A stretch of 42,139 nt of DNA. Origin: an uncultured Lachnospiraceae bacterium (lineage in GTDB: Bacteria > Bacillota > Clostridia > Lachnospirales > Lachnospiraceae). The notes beneath the pieces were generated by a model. It was not told where the DNA came from. It saw nothing but the letters and a program-made list of their open reading frames with translations, and did not search any database. The position numbers and the translations under genes were made by a program. This document shows, piece after piece, positions 34,910 to 42,139 of the stretch; the stretch's first letter is position 1, and each line of letters begins with the position of its first letter. The stretch covers positions 1-42,139 of the forward strand of contig CACWQH010000018.1 of assembly GCA_902762955.1 (NCBI GenBank), in the 5' to 3' direction.

Positions 34910-36319
34910 ATGGCAATTTTTTTGCCAGATTATGTTGAAATAGTGGATATTGAAACCTATCAGAATTATGATTCGAAAGGCATAGATGAAAGAATCTGTG
35001 ATGAAGCGGCAGAAGATAACGAAATAGTTGCAGGATCAGCCGCTTTTCAGCCGGTATATAATGGCGTAGATTATAGTCCGGTTTTTGATATTGAATATTA
35101 TAAAGCTAATAATCAGGATGTAGCTAAAGCATTCGGCGATGATTCGGATGCGATACTGGCACATTTTGTAAATAATGGTATGCGTGAAGGAAGACAGGCC
35201 AGTGCTAATTTTAATGTATACTCCTATGCATACAAATATCCTGATTTAAGAAGTGCATTTGGCAATAATTTGCCGAACTATTATTATCATTACTTAAGAT
35301 GTGGCAAAAATGAAAAGAGAATAACAAACGGTAACAGAAAAATAACGGATTATGTAACCGTTTATAATGGAAAGGATTATTCAGCGGTTTACGATTTTAA
35401 CTATTATATAAGTAAATATCCTGATTTGAATAAAGCATTTGCCAATGATGACATAGGAGCATTAAGACATTTTGCCACAAGCGGAATGAGAGAAGGAAGA
35501 CAAGGTAAGGAAAGCTTTGATGTATGGTCTTACGGATATTCATATGCTGACTTAAGAAAAGCATTTGGAAATAATCTTTCTAGCTATTACGAGCATTATA
35601 TGAAAAATGGAAAAAAAGAAGGAAGAAATCTTGCATCAAATGTTACCAGCAGCAGTAATGAAAAAACTGTATATGCAGATTATGATTTTTCATCTATATA
35701 TGACATTGTATATTATACAAGTCACAATCCGGATGTGAGAAATGCATATAAGTTTGATGAAAATGCCATACTTGAGCACTTTGCCCAAAATGGATTAAAA
35801 GAAGGAAGAAAAGCACTAGCATCTTATAGTAGTGCTGATTACGAGACAGCAAAAGAAAAGGTTGCCGCATATAACAAAAAACTTGAGGAAGAAAAAAATA
35901 TCATAAAATATCCAAAAGCGGCACAGGTTCTAAATCAGATTGGCTGGGATTTAAAAGCGGCATTTAACTGGTCAGCAGGTCTTAAATATTACTCGGGTGT
36001 ATCTAAGGTACCTGATCCCGGTATAAATTATTTTGGGGATTTTGGATTTGATAACAGAAGAGGAAACTGTTATGTTCTTGCTGCTACATTTTATGAAATG
36101 GCATATATGTTAGGATATAACGTAAGACAGATTTCAGGAACAGTGCCGTTAAGAGGAGGAGGATCGGGACCTCATTCATGGGTTGAAATTGATATAGATG
36201 GCGTAGCATATGTGTTTGACCCTGATTTTACTAATTATACCCAAAATGATGGATTTAAATTTACATACGGTAAACTGGGAACATGGATTTATGAAAAGAT
36301 TGCTGTAATGCATGAATAG
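34910..36319 (+). CDS. Repeat protein with transglutaminase-like domain, signal peptide missing
   Basis: A 469-residue protein. Residues 49-310 hold about two and a half copies of a 100-residue repeat (VYNG-x-DYS..., then YYxxxxPDLxxAF, then GMREGRQ), a type I associate with secreted Lachnospiraceae proteins. The C-terminal domain (about 335-469) has a transglutaminase-like triad: Cys387 (RGNCYVL), His422 (PHSWVEID), Asp437 (VFDPDF). The N-terminus MAIFLPDYVEIVD is not a signal peptide, an in-frame stop sits directly before the ATG, and no ribosome site is visible. The start codon also lies in a small hairpin (TGGCAA/TTGCCA). This suggests the 5' end was lost. Confidence 0.7.
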   Translation: MAIFLPDYVEIVDIETYQNYDSKGIDERICDEAAEDNEIVAGSAAFQPVYNGVDYSPVFDIEYYKANNQDVAKAFGDDSDAILAHFVNNGMREGRQASANFNVYSYAYKYPDLRSAFGNNLPNYYYHYLRCGKNEKRITNGNRKITDYVTVYNGKDYSAVYDFNYYISKYPDLNKAFANDDIGALRHFATSGMREGRQGKESFDVWSYGYSYADLRKAFGNNLSSYYEHYMKNGKKEGRNLASNVTSSSNEKTVYADYDFSSIYDIVYYTSHNPDVRNAYKFDENAILEHFAQNGLKEGRKALASYSSADYETAKEKVAAYNKKLEEEKNIIKYPKAAQVLNQIGWDLKAAFNWSAGLKYYSGVSKVPDPGINYFGDFGFDNRRGNCYVLAATFYEMAYMLGYNVRQISGTVPLRGGGSGPHSWVEIDIDGVAYVFDPDFTNYTQNDGFKFTYGKLGTWIYEKIAVMHE

Positions 36320-36328
36320 GGGTTTATT

Positions 36329-36745
36329 ATGAGTAAGAAGAATATATCTAAAGCTTTGTTGATGATTTTACTTATGACAATGCTATCAGGATGTGGTGAT
36401 AAGAAATCTGAGGATGTTGCAACATCTACGGATGCTGTGGCAACCGAAACAGAGGCAACTGTAGAGGAAAAGACTGAAGAAAATGTGACAGAGAAAAAGA
36501 ACGAAGAGAAAACCACAAAGGAAACAACTGAGGTCACAACTGAAACTACCACTGAAAAGGTTACAGAAGCAGTTACTGAAGCTCCAAAGACTACACAGGT
36601 ACCGGCAACGACAGCTGCACCTGTTATAACAGAGGCACCAACAGAAGCTCAGACAGAGGCACCAACAGAAGCTCCTGTTATAGAAGATACTGGTGATGAT
36701 GGAAGAGATGACAGCTGTATAGGTGATGAGGGATTATTTTACTAG
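36329..36745 (+). CDS. Thr/Glu-rich lipoprotein
   Basis: A 138-residue lipoprotein. The N-terminus MSKKNISKALLMILLMTMLSGC gives lipobox LSGC with Cys22. The mature chain is a low-complexity stretch of Thr, Glu, Val and Ala ending in repeats of APTEA/QTEAPTEAP (about 105-125), then a short DDGRDDSCIGDEGLFY tail. Such chains act as extended spacers on the cell surface. AGGGG lies upstream, 10 bases after the repeat-protein stop. The acyltransferase pseudogene starts immediately after its stop codon. No enzymatic part. Confidence 0.75.
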   Translation: MSKKNISKALLMILLMTMLSGCGDKKSEDVATSTDAVATETEATVEEKTEENVTEKKNEEKTTKETTEVTTETTTEKVTEAVTEAPKTTQVPATTAAPVITEAPTEAQTEAPTEAPVIEDTGDDGRDDSCIGDEGLFY

Positions 36746-37787
36746 ATGAAAGCTTACGATGAAAAAATACATTATTTATCATATTTAAGAGTAATAGCGT
36801 GTGTTGCCATTATATGGCTTCACACGTTTACTATGGAAGCAATGTTTTATAAAAATGACTTAAGTACATTTAATGATATTGCTTCTAACTACTGTGCCTT
36901 TTATTATGATGTGGGCAGTTCCTTGCTTTGTCATGGTGACAGGTGCATTGTTGTTAAACCCTGATAAAGAGATAACCGTTAAAAAGATAATTTGCAGATA
37001 TGTATTTAGAATTTCAATTGTTCTTATAGTGTTTGTATCTATTTTCACGATATCTGATGTTATTGCCGATAAAGAAAAAATCGGTGTGACAGACATAGTT
37101 AAAAGGATATTTTATAAGCTTTATACCGGAACAAGCTGGGCACATCTTTGGTACCTGTATCTTCTTATCGGATTATACCTGCTATTGCCGGTATTTCGTG
37201 CTTTGGTTAAAGGGCTGGATGATAAGGAGATAAAATATATTTTACTTATTTACTTTATCTTTAATTCTATTGTTCCGCTTATAAATCAGGTATCCAAGAC
37301 ACAGACAGGTTTTTATATAACAACCAATTCCATCTTTCCGTTTTATCTTATAATCGGATACATGATTCATTCGGACAGGATAAAATTAAACATGAAAAAA
37401 TCCATAGCTTTGTTTGCTTTCGGAGAGATTTTAATTATTATTTTATCTGTTGTAGGGATTAAAGCGGACAATTCCATCATTACCTCGTTGTTGGGAAATT
37501 ACTCCTTTGTACCCGTTGTTATTACAAGTATAGGTATTTTTGGAATGCTTAAAAATATTAATATAAATAAATCAAATAAGTTTATCCTGTTGGTCGATAA
37601 GCTTTCCTTTGGCATATACCTTACACATCTGGCATTCTTAAGATACGGAATAAGATTTGGTGGATTTAATCCATACACGCATGGTGGGATTATTATGATA
37701 GTGGTGATAGTGCTGTTGGTGTTTATTCTTTCATTTTTACTGACATATATACTAAAATTAATTCCCGGTCTAAAGAATATTTTGTAA
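36746..37787 (+). pseudogene. Acyltransferase-3 family gene split by a frameshift
   Basis: The first 51 codons from ATG 36746 (YLRVIACVAIIWLHTFTM) are the usual start of a family-3 membrane acyltransferase. At TTTT (36899-36902) the frame breaks. Removing one T joins it to the +1 frame (FIMMWAVPCFVMVTGALLLNP onward), giving one protein of about 346 residues with around ten membrane segments. The unshifted frame ends at 36964, so the product is truncated after about 72 residues. It could be a real lesion, a sequencing error or slippage. The break falls in a four-T run. The gene begins directly after the lipoprotein stop. It differs from the intact acyltransferase at 6016. Confidence 0.8.
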
Positions 37788-37842
37788 CTGCAAAAAATAT
37801 TTATATATAAAATAATATATTTACATAATAGATTTTTTATAT

Positions 37843-37895
37843 TAAAATATCTTTTATTGATGATTTGCATTAACTAACCAATAAAAGATATTTTA
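37843..37895 (+). terminator. AT-rich 17-bp inverted repeat before cysS
   Basis: TAAAATATCTTTTATTG (37843-37859) and its exact complement (37879-37895) flank a 19-base loop. It may terminate upstream transcripts or fold in the cysS leader. I saw no T-box bulge or terminator typical of a cysteine T-box. Confidence 0.45.
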
Positions 37896-37918
37896 TTATT
37901 TGAAAGAGGAGATTATAG

Positions 37919-39325
37919 ATGAAGATTTTTAATACCCTTACAAGACATAAAGACGAGTTCACACCTATAAATGAAGGCAAGGTCGGTATATATGTATGCG
38001 GACCTACGGTTTATGATTACATACATATCGGAAATGCGAGACCTATGATAGTCTTTGACACACTCAGAAGATACCTTGAGTATAAGGGATATGATGTAAA
38101 CTATGTGTCAAACTTTACTGATGTGGATGATAAGATCATTAAAAAGGCTAACGAAGAGGGTGTAGAAGCATCTGTTATCTCGGAAAGATTTATCAAAGAA
38201 TGTAAAAAGGATATGGAAGGCTTAAATGTAAGGGAAGCAACCACACATCCAAAGGCTACAGAAGAAATACCTGATATGATAGAGATGATTAAGACACTTA
38301 TAGATAAGGATTATGCATATGAGGTAAACGGAACTGTTTATTTCAGAACAAGAAAGTTTAATGATTACGGTAAGCTTTCCAAAAAGAATATAGATGATTT
38401 AAGAAGCGGTTTCAGAGACTTGAAGGTCTCCGGCGAAGAGGAAAAAGAGGATCCGCTTGATTTCGTGCTTTGGAAGCCTAAAAAAGAGGGCGAGCCTTTC
38501 TGGGAGTCACCTTGGGGTGACGGAAGACCGGGCTGGCATCTGGAGTGTTCTGTAATGTCCAAGAAATATATCGGAGATGTTATAGATATACATGCCGGTG
38601 GCGAGGATTTGATTTTCCCTCATCATGAAAATGAGATAGCACAGAGCGAGGCTGCCAACGATGCAGAGTTTGCAAGATACTGGATGCACAATGGCTTCCT
38701 TAAGATAAATAACGAAAAGATGTCAAAGTCACTCGGTAATTTCTTTACGGTAAGAGAGATAAGTGAAAAGTATGATTTACAGATTATAAGATTTTTCATG
38801 CTTAGTGCACATTACAGAAGTCCGCTTAACTTCTCTGATGATTTGGTCGAGGCTGCAAAGTCTTCTTTGGAAAGAATTAAGACTTCTGTTTCAAAGCTTG
38901 ATGAGATAATTAATGCTGCAAAGGCTGAAAAGGCTGATGATGCTGAAGCAGCTCTTATTTCCGGGCTTGATGGCTTTGAGAAGAAATTTGATGATGCCAT
39001 GGAGGATGATTTAAATACTGCAGATGCAATATCTGCCATATTTGAGCTTGTCAAATTTGCCAATACTAATGTAAATGAAAATTCAAGCAGGGAATTTGCA
39101 ACAAAGGTCTATGATATGATAGTTAAGCTTTGCGATGTACTTGGAATAAAGGCCAAAACCGAAGCAGAGCTTTTGGATGCAGATATAGAAAAGCTCATAC
39201 AGGAAAGACAGGATGCCAGAAAAAATAAAGATTTTGCAAGGGCGGACGAGATTAGAAATTCGCTTTTGGAAAAAGGTATTATCCTTGAGGATACAAGAGA
39301 AGGAGTAAGATGGAAAAGGGCTTAG
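37919..39325 (+). CDS. cysS: Cysteinyl-tRNA synthetase
   Basis: Charges tRNA-Cys with cysteine. The 468-residue length is standard for class I CysRS. HIGN (36-39) is the HIGH motif and KMSKS (267-271) is intact. The zinc ligands expected around Cys27 and HLECSVMS are in place. GAGGAG precedes the ATG. The next gene, mrnC, overlaps its last 16 bases. The cysS-mrnC-rlmB-sigH order is shared with Bacillus, supporting the identification. Confidence 0.96.
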   Translation: MKIFNTLTRHKDEFTPINEGKVGIYVCGPTVYDYIHIGNARPMIVFDTLRRYLEYKGYDVNYVSNFTDVDDKIIKKANEEGVEASVISERFIKECKKDMEGLNVREATTHPKATEEIPDMIEMIKTLIDKDYAYEVNGTVYFRTRKFNDYGKLSKKNIDDLRSGFRDLKVSGEEEKEDPLDFVLWKPKKEGEPFWESPWGDGRPGWHLECSVMSKKYIGDVIDIHAGGEDLIFPHHENEIAQSEAANDAEFARYWMHNGFLKINNEKMSKSLGNFFTVREISEKYDLQIIRFFMLSAHYRSPLNFSDDLVEAAKSSLERIKTSVSKLDEIINAAKAEKADDAEAALISGLDGFEKKFDDAMEDDLNTADAISAIFELVKFANTNVNENSSREFATKVYDMIVKLCDVLGIKAKTEAELLDADIEKLIQERQDARKNKDFARADEIRNSLLEKGIILEDTREGVRWKRA

Positions 39326-39750
39326 GAGAGGATTTGATTCTTCCTCAGATTGAGAATGAAAATGTAAACGCATATCAATATTCACCGCTTTCTCTTGCTT
39401 ATCTTGGCGACAGTGTTATGGATCTTATGGTTAAGTCTTACTTTGTTGTAAATGTAAATAAGCAGACCTATAAGTATCATAAGGATGTTACGCATATTGT
39501 GAATGCGGTAAACCAGTCAGCATTTATCGACAGCATTATGGATGAGTTAAAAGAGGATGAACTTGATATATATAAGCGGGGACGTAATGCAAATGCTCAT
39601 TCAAAGGCTAAAAATGCAACAAGGAGTGAGTACAGGAAGGCAACCGGACTCGAGGCTTTATATGGATATCTCTATCTTAAAAATGAACTTAACAGATTAA
39701 AATATTTTACGGATAAGATGATAGAGGATTATCTCGATAAAAATAATTAA
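39310..39750 (+). CDS. mrnC: Mini-ribonuclease III
   Basis: A 146-residue RNase III catalytic domain without the RNA-binding domain. It matures 23S rRNA in Firmicutes. Visible catalytic-type motifs are [17 protein letters not shown], equivalent to the RNase III signature, and [21 protein letters not shown] with acidic residues for metal. The start overlaps cysS by 16 bases, with AGGAG upstream inside cysS. This coupled order is classical for Firmicutes. Confidence 0.93.
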   Translation: MEKGLGEDLILPQIENENVNAYQYSPLSLAYLGDSVMDLMVKSYFVVNVNKQTYKYHKDVTHIVNAVNQSAFIDSIMDELKEDELDIYKRGRNANAHSKAKNATRSEYRKATGLEALYGYLYLKNELNRLKYFTDKMIEDYLDKNN

Positions 39751-39826
39751 ATGCTTAAAGCTATAAATAATTCGGAAATACTGAATAATATAAAATAACT
39801 AATATATAAACTAACAGGTGATAATT

Positions 39827-40504
39827 ATGTCATGGTTTAAGTATTATAAGGAACAGGTAAAGATAATAAGGGAACGTGACCCGGCTATAAAAAACGATCT
39901 GGAGGTGCTTTTATATCCTTCCTTTAAGGCGATATACAGCTACAGAAAGGCACATAAGCATTATCTTAAAAAGCATTATTTCCGCGCAAGGTATATATCC
40001 CAGCGTGCAGCCAGAAAGACCGGAATAGAAATCCATCCCGGTGCAACGATTGGAGAGGGCTTTTTTATCGATCACGGTAATGGAGTTATAATCGGTGAAA
40101 CTACCATAATCGGGGATAATGTTACGCTTTATCAGGGAGTTACCTTAGGTGGTACCGGTAAGGAAAGCGGCAAGCGTCATCCTACTATCGGAGATAATGT
40201 TATGATCAGCGCCGGTGCTAAGGTAATCGGTTCATTTACAGTTGGAGAAAATTCGAAGATAGGTGCCGGTTCTGTGGTTCTTTCGGAGGTTCCGCCAAAT
40301 TCTACGGTTGTTGGTATCCCCGGAAGAGTTGTAAAGCGTGAGGAGGTAAGACTTCCACGGCTTGACCTTGACCAGACACATCTTCCTGACCCTGTGCTCA
40401 ATGATTTGAATATCCTTAAGCAGGAAAATGAAGAGCTTAAGATTGCATTTAAGAAGCTCGTTGACAGGGTTGAAAAGGCAGAGAGGAATAATAAAAATGT
40501 CTAA
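39827..40504 (+). CDS. cysE: Serine O-acetyltransferase
   Basis: Makes O-acetylserine from serine and acetyl-CoA, the entry to cysteine synthesis. The 225-residue length fits the short clostridial form. A hexapeptide-repeat (left-handed beta-helix) domain covers about 65-165: IHPGATIGEGFFIDHGNGVIIGETTIIG with the catalytic His, then VTLYQGVTLGGTG and GDNVMISAGAKVIGS. A helical tail (about 190-225) ends the chain. ATG 39827 follows ACAGGTGA. rlmB overlaps its 3' end by 8 bases. It lies between mrnC and rlmB, not before cysS as in Bacillus. Confidence 0.94.
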   Translation: MSWFKYYKEQVKIIRERDPAIKNDLEVLLYPSFKAIYSYRKAHKHYLKKHYFRARYISQRAARKTGIEIHPGATIGEGFFIDHGNGVIIGETTIIGDNVTLYQGVTLGGTGKESGKRHPTIGDNVMISAGAKVIGSFTVGENSKIGAGSVVLSEVPPNSTVVGIPGRVVKREEVRLPRLDLDQTHLPDPVLNDLNILKQENEELKIAFKKLVDRVEKAERNNKNV

Positions 40505-41273
40505 TAACAAACAAAATGATAATATCAGACATACAGAAGATGAACATTTAATTGAGGGACGTAACTCTGTTCTTGAAGCATTTCGTGCCGGTAAAACTGT
40601 TGATAAGCTCTATGTACAATACGGTCTTAAGGATGGTGTGATCAGTTCTGTTTTGAGAGATGCGAAAAAGCACGACACAATTGTAAACTTTGTTGCAAAG
40701 GAAAAGCTTGACCAGATGTCTAAAACCGGAAAGCATCAGGGCGTTATGGCAATATGTTCGGCTTATCAGTATTCGGATATTGAGGATATATTTAAAAAGG
40801 CCGAGGAAAAGGGAGAACAGCCTTTTATATTTTTACTTGATGAGATAGAGGATCCGCATAATCTTGGCGCAATAATAAGAACAGCAAATCTCTGCGGTGC
40901 ACATGGTGTTATTATTCCAAAAAGAAGGGCAGCAGGACTTACTGCGACAGTAGTCAAAGCCTCTGCCGGAGCTATTAATTATACTCCTGTCGCAAAGGTT
41001 ACCAACCTTGCGCAGACTATAGAGGAGCTAAAACAAAGAGGAATGTGGTTTGCCTGTGCGGATATGGGTGGAGAGATAATGTATGATGTTGATCTTAAAG
41101 GACCGATAGGCATAGTAATCGGAAATGAAGGCTCTGGAGTCGGAAGGCTTGTTAAGGAAAAATGCGATTATGTGGTATCCATCCCTATGATGGGAGATAT
41201 AGATTCACTCAATGCTTCAGTTGCAGCCGGAGTTTTGGCATACGAGGTTTTAAGACAGAGACTTGGAAGATAA
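40497..41273 (+). CDS. rlmB: TrmH/RlmB family 23S rRNA methyltransferase
   Basis: A 258-residue SPOUT-class 2'-O-methyltransferase; RlmB methylates G2251 of 23S rRNA. Motifs: the N-terminal substrate-binding region (HLIEGRNSVLEAFRAGKTVDKLYV), LDEIEDPHNLGAIIRTANLCGAHGVIIPKRRA, and the knotted SAM site IGIVIGNEGSGVG with IPMMGDIDSLNASVAAGVLAYE. The start at ATG 40497 overlaps cysE by 8 bases, with GAGAGGA upstream. Whether it acts on rRNA or tRNA is judged from the neighbours. Confidence 0.93.
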   Translation: MSNNKQNDNIRHTEDEHLIEGRNSVLEAFRAGKTVDKLYVQYGLKDGVISSVLRDAKKHDTIVNFVAKEKLDQMSKTGKHQGVMAICSAYQYSDIEDIFKKAEEKGEQPFIFLLDEIEDPHNLGAIIRTANLCGAHGVIIPKRRAAGLTATVVKASAGAINYTPVAKVTNLAQTIEELKQRGMWFACADMGGEIMYDVDLKGPIGIVIGNEGSGVGRLVKEKCDYVVSIPMMGDIDSLNASVAAGVLAYEVLRQRLGR

Positions 41274-41294
41274 GTTGAAAGGATAAAGTCTTTA

Positions 41295-41891
41295 ATGAGT
41301 ATAAATTACGATTCTTTATCAGATAATGAAATAATATCAAGAATTTCCGAAAATGATAATGATGCTATGGAATATATGATGAAAAAATATGGCGGAATAG
41401 TAAAAAGAGAAGTTCGTACCGTTTATCTGATTGGGGCTGAACCGGATGATCTGATGCAGGAGGGTATGATAGGCCTTTTTAAAGCAATCAGAGACTATGA
41501 TACCGATAAGGGTGCAGCGTTTTTAACCTTTGCAACACTCTGTGTCAGAAGACAGATAAAAACAGCAATAAATAATTCAAACAGGAAAAAGCATATTCCG
41601 TTAAATAATTATATATCTATATATGCGGAAAATGAAGAATACGGATATGAGTTAGAGGATAATCTTGAATCAGATGATAATAATTCAAATCCGGAAGATA
41701 TGATGATAGCTAAAGAAAAAAGTAAGGCATTAAATGAAATGATTGAAAAACGCTTGAGTTCCTTTGAAAAAAAGGTGCTAAGCTGTTATCTTGACGGACT
41801 TTCTTATCAGGAAATTGCACAAAGACTTGACAAAACGGAAAAATCAGTGGATAATGCTTTACAGAGAATCAGAAAAAAGTTAAGTGAATAG
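41295..41891 (+). CDS. sigH: Sigma factor SigH (Spo0H)
   Basis: A 198-residue sigma factor directing transition-phase and early sporulation genes in Bacillus. Region 2 (DALDYL-like DAMEYMMKKYGGIVKREVRTVYLIGAEPDDLMQEGMIGLFKAIRDYDTDKGAAF) and RKKHIPLNNYISI closely match SigH. Region 4 is LSSFEKKVLSCYLDGLSYQEIAQRLDKTEKSVDNALQRIRKKL. It follows rlmB by 21 bases, as in the classical locus, except that yacP is missing. A tRNA-Thr gene begins 4 bases after its stop. Confidence 0.95.
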   Translation: MSINYDSLSDNEIISRISENDNDAMEYMMKKYGGIVKREVRTVYLIGAEPDDLMQEGMIGLFKAIRDYDTDKGAAFLTFATLCVRRQIKTAINNSNRKKHIPLNNYISIYAENEEYGYELEDNLESDDNNSNPEDMMIAKEKSKALNEMIEKRLSSFEKKVLSCYLDGLSYQEIAQRLDKTEKSVDNALQRIRKKLSE

Positions 41892-41895
41892 GTAA

Positions 41896-41968
41896 GCTGC
41901 TATGGCTCAGTCGGTAGAGCGTCGCATTGGTAGTGCGGAGGTCACGGGTTCGATTCCCGTTAGCAGCT
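41896..41968 (+). tRNA. tRNA-Thr(GGT)
   Basis: Full cloverleaf of 73 bases: acceptor GCTGCTA with TAGCAGC, D arm GCTC/GAGC, anticodon stem TCGCA/TGCGG with loop TTGGTAG (anticodon GGT), T arm ACGGG-TTCGATT-CCCGT, discriminator T. CCA is not encoded. It begins 4 bases after the sigH stop and has no obvious promoter of its own. Confidence 0.96.
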
Positions 41969-41971
41969 TTG

Positions 41972-42045
41972 AAAAGAAATGTGGTTGTGCTATAAGCACG
42001 CACCGTACAGTCATTTGACTCATGCGGGCTACTACGTTTCTTTTT
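41972..42045 (+). terminator. Branched hairpin with T-run after tRNA-Thr
   Basis: AAAAGAAATGTGGT (41972-41985) pairs with ACTACGTTTCTTTT (about 42031-42044) through two G-U pairs. Inside sit GTGCT/AGCAC (41987-41999) and AGTC/GACT (42009-42020). The 3' arm is T-rich, so it probably terminates the sigH-tRNA transcript. Confidence 0.55.
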
Positions 42046-42057
42046 AGTACCATAAAA

Positions 42058-42107
42058 GTGTAGTTGTTAGAGAGTAATTAACTCTGACATCTGCACTTAT
42101 TTTATTA
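42058..42107 (+). terminator. Second hairpin with T-rich tail
   Basis: GTGTAGTTGTTAGAG (from 42058) pairs with CTCTGACATCTGCAC (ending 42096) with a few G-U pairs, followed by TTATTTTATT. It is the second terminator-like fold in tandem after the tRNA. After it only about 30 bases remain, with no gene I can name. Confidence 0.5.
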
Positions 42108-42139
42108 TAATAAGGGGAGTAATTGGTCTGACGTGGCTC

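Noticed and set aside
36873-37787. A separate intact 304-residue membrane protein starting at 36873
   Set aside because: It has no ribosome site, and the preceding frame supplies exactly the missing N-terminal segment of the same family, so a frameshift explains both.
37843-37895. Cysteine T-box leader before cysS
   Set aside because: There is a long AT-rich inverted repeat but no T-box sequence, specifier loop or antiterminator, and the leader is too short.

Overview
The window is about 42 kb of AT-rich Firmicutes DNA. The best guess is a motile, flagellated member of the Lachnospiraceae. The grounds are the Clostridia-type gene repertoire, strong GGAGG ribosome sites, sigma-A promoters of the TTGAxx-17-TATAAT type, the sporulation sigma factor SigG, the conserved cysS-mrnC-rlmB-sigH neighbourhood, and several chemotaxis or flagellum-like genes. 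This is mostly ordinary core chromosome. I see no prophage, transposase, CRISPR array or rRNA.

Layout. 1-1913: 3' part of a metal P-type ATPase, cut by the window edge. 2016-3588: promoter, two flagellar-type genes of unknown role (one like the FliD C-terminus), and a terminator. 3732-7209: pyrE, an HD phosphohydrolase, a patatin-like lipase and a membrane acyltransferase. 7211-11160: a signalling block in which a GGDEF-EAL enzyme is divergent from a protein joining a two-motif MshEN-like module to a CheX phosphatase domain, followed by a lone CheY-like receiver. 11220-16963: two tandem AstE/aspartoacylase-like genes and large PurL. 17165-18877: a chemoreceptor. 19005-23890: typA, a HAD phosphatase coupled to pncB, and sigG. 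24037-26457 (minus strand): argH, a small unknown gene and an orphan type IV pilin-like gene. 26660-30617: a small membrane peptide, a transglutaminase-like protein, an unknown protein and an oligopeptide-binding lipoprotein. 30814-34689: htpG behind a perfect CIRCE operator, then enolase behind a structured leader. 34910-37787: a surface-type cluster showing decay (repeat/transglutaminase protein without signal peptide, Thr/Glu-rich lipoprotein, frameshifted acyltransferase). 37919-41968: cysS, mrnC, cysE, rlmB, sigH and tRNA-Thr(GGT), followed by two terminator-like hairpins.

Most notable. (1) The MshEN-CheX fusion has two exact 24-residue RLG...Q motifs 5 residues apart plus an intact D-x3-E-x2-N CheX active site. 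It lies between a c-di-GMP enzyme gene and a cheY, suggesting c-di-GMP control of CheY-P dephosphorylation. (2) Four long nested hairpins lie 3' of sigG, the peptide-binding gene, htpG and eno. Three share a loop sequence while their stems vary, and three share a related outer arm. (3) HtpG carries an insertion of about 80 residues resembling the charged linker of eukaryotic Hsp90. (4) The eno leader can fold into a compact three-way junction. These readings come from inspection alone; no alignments or folding programs were run.
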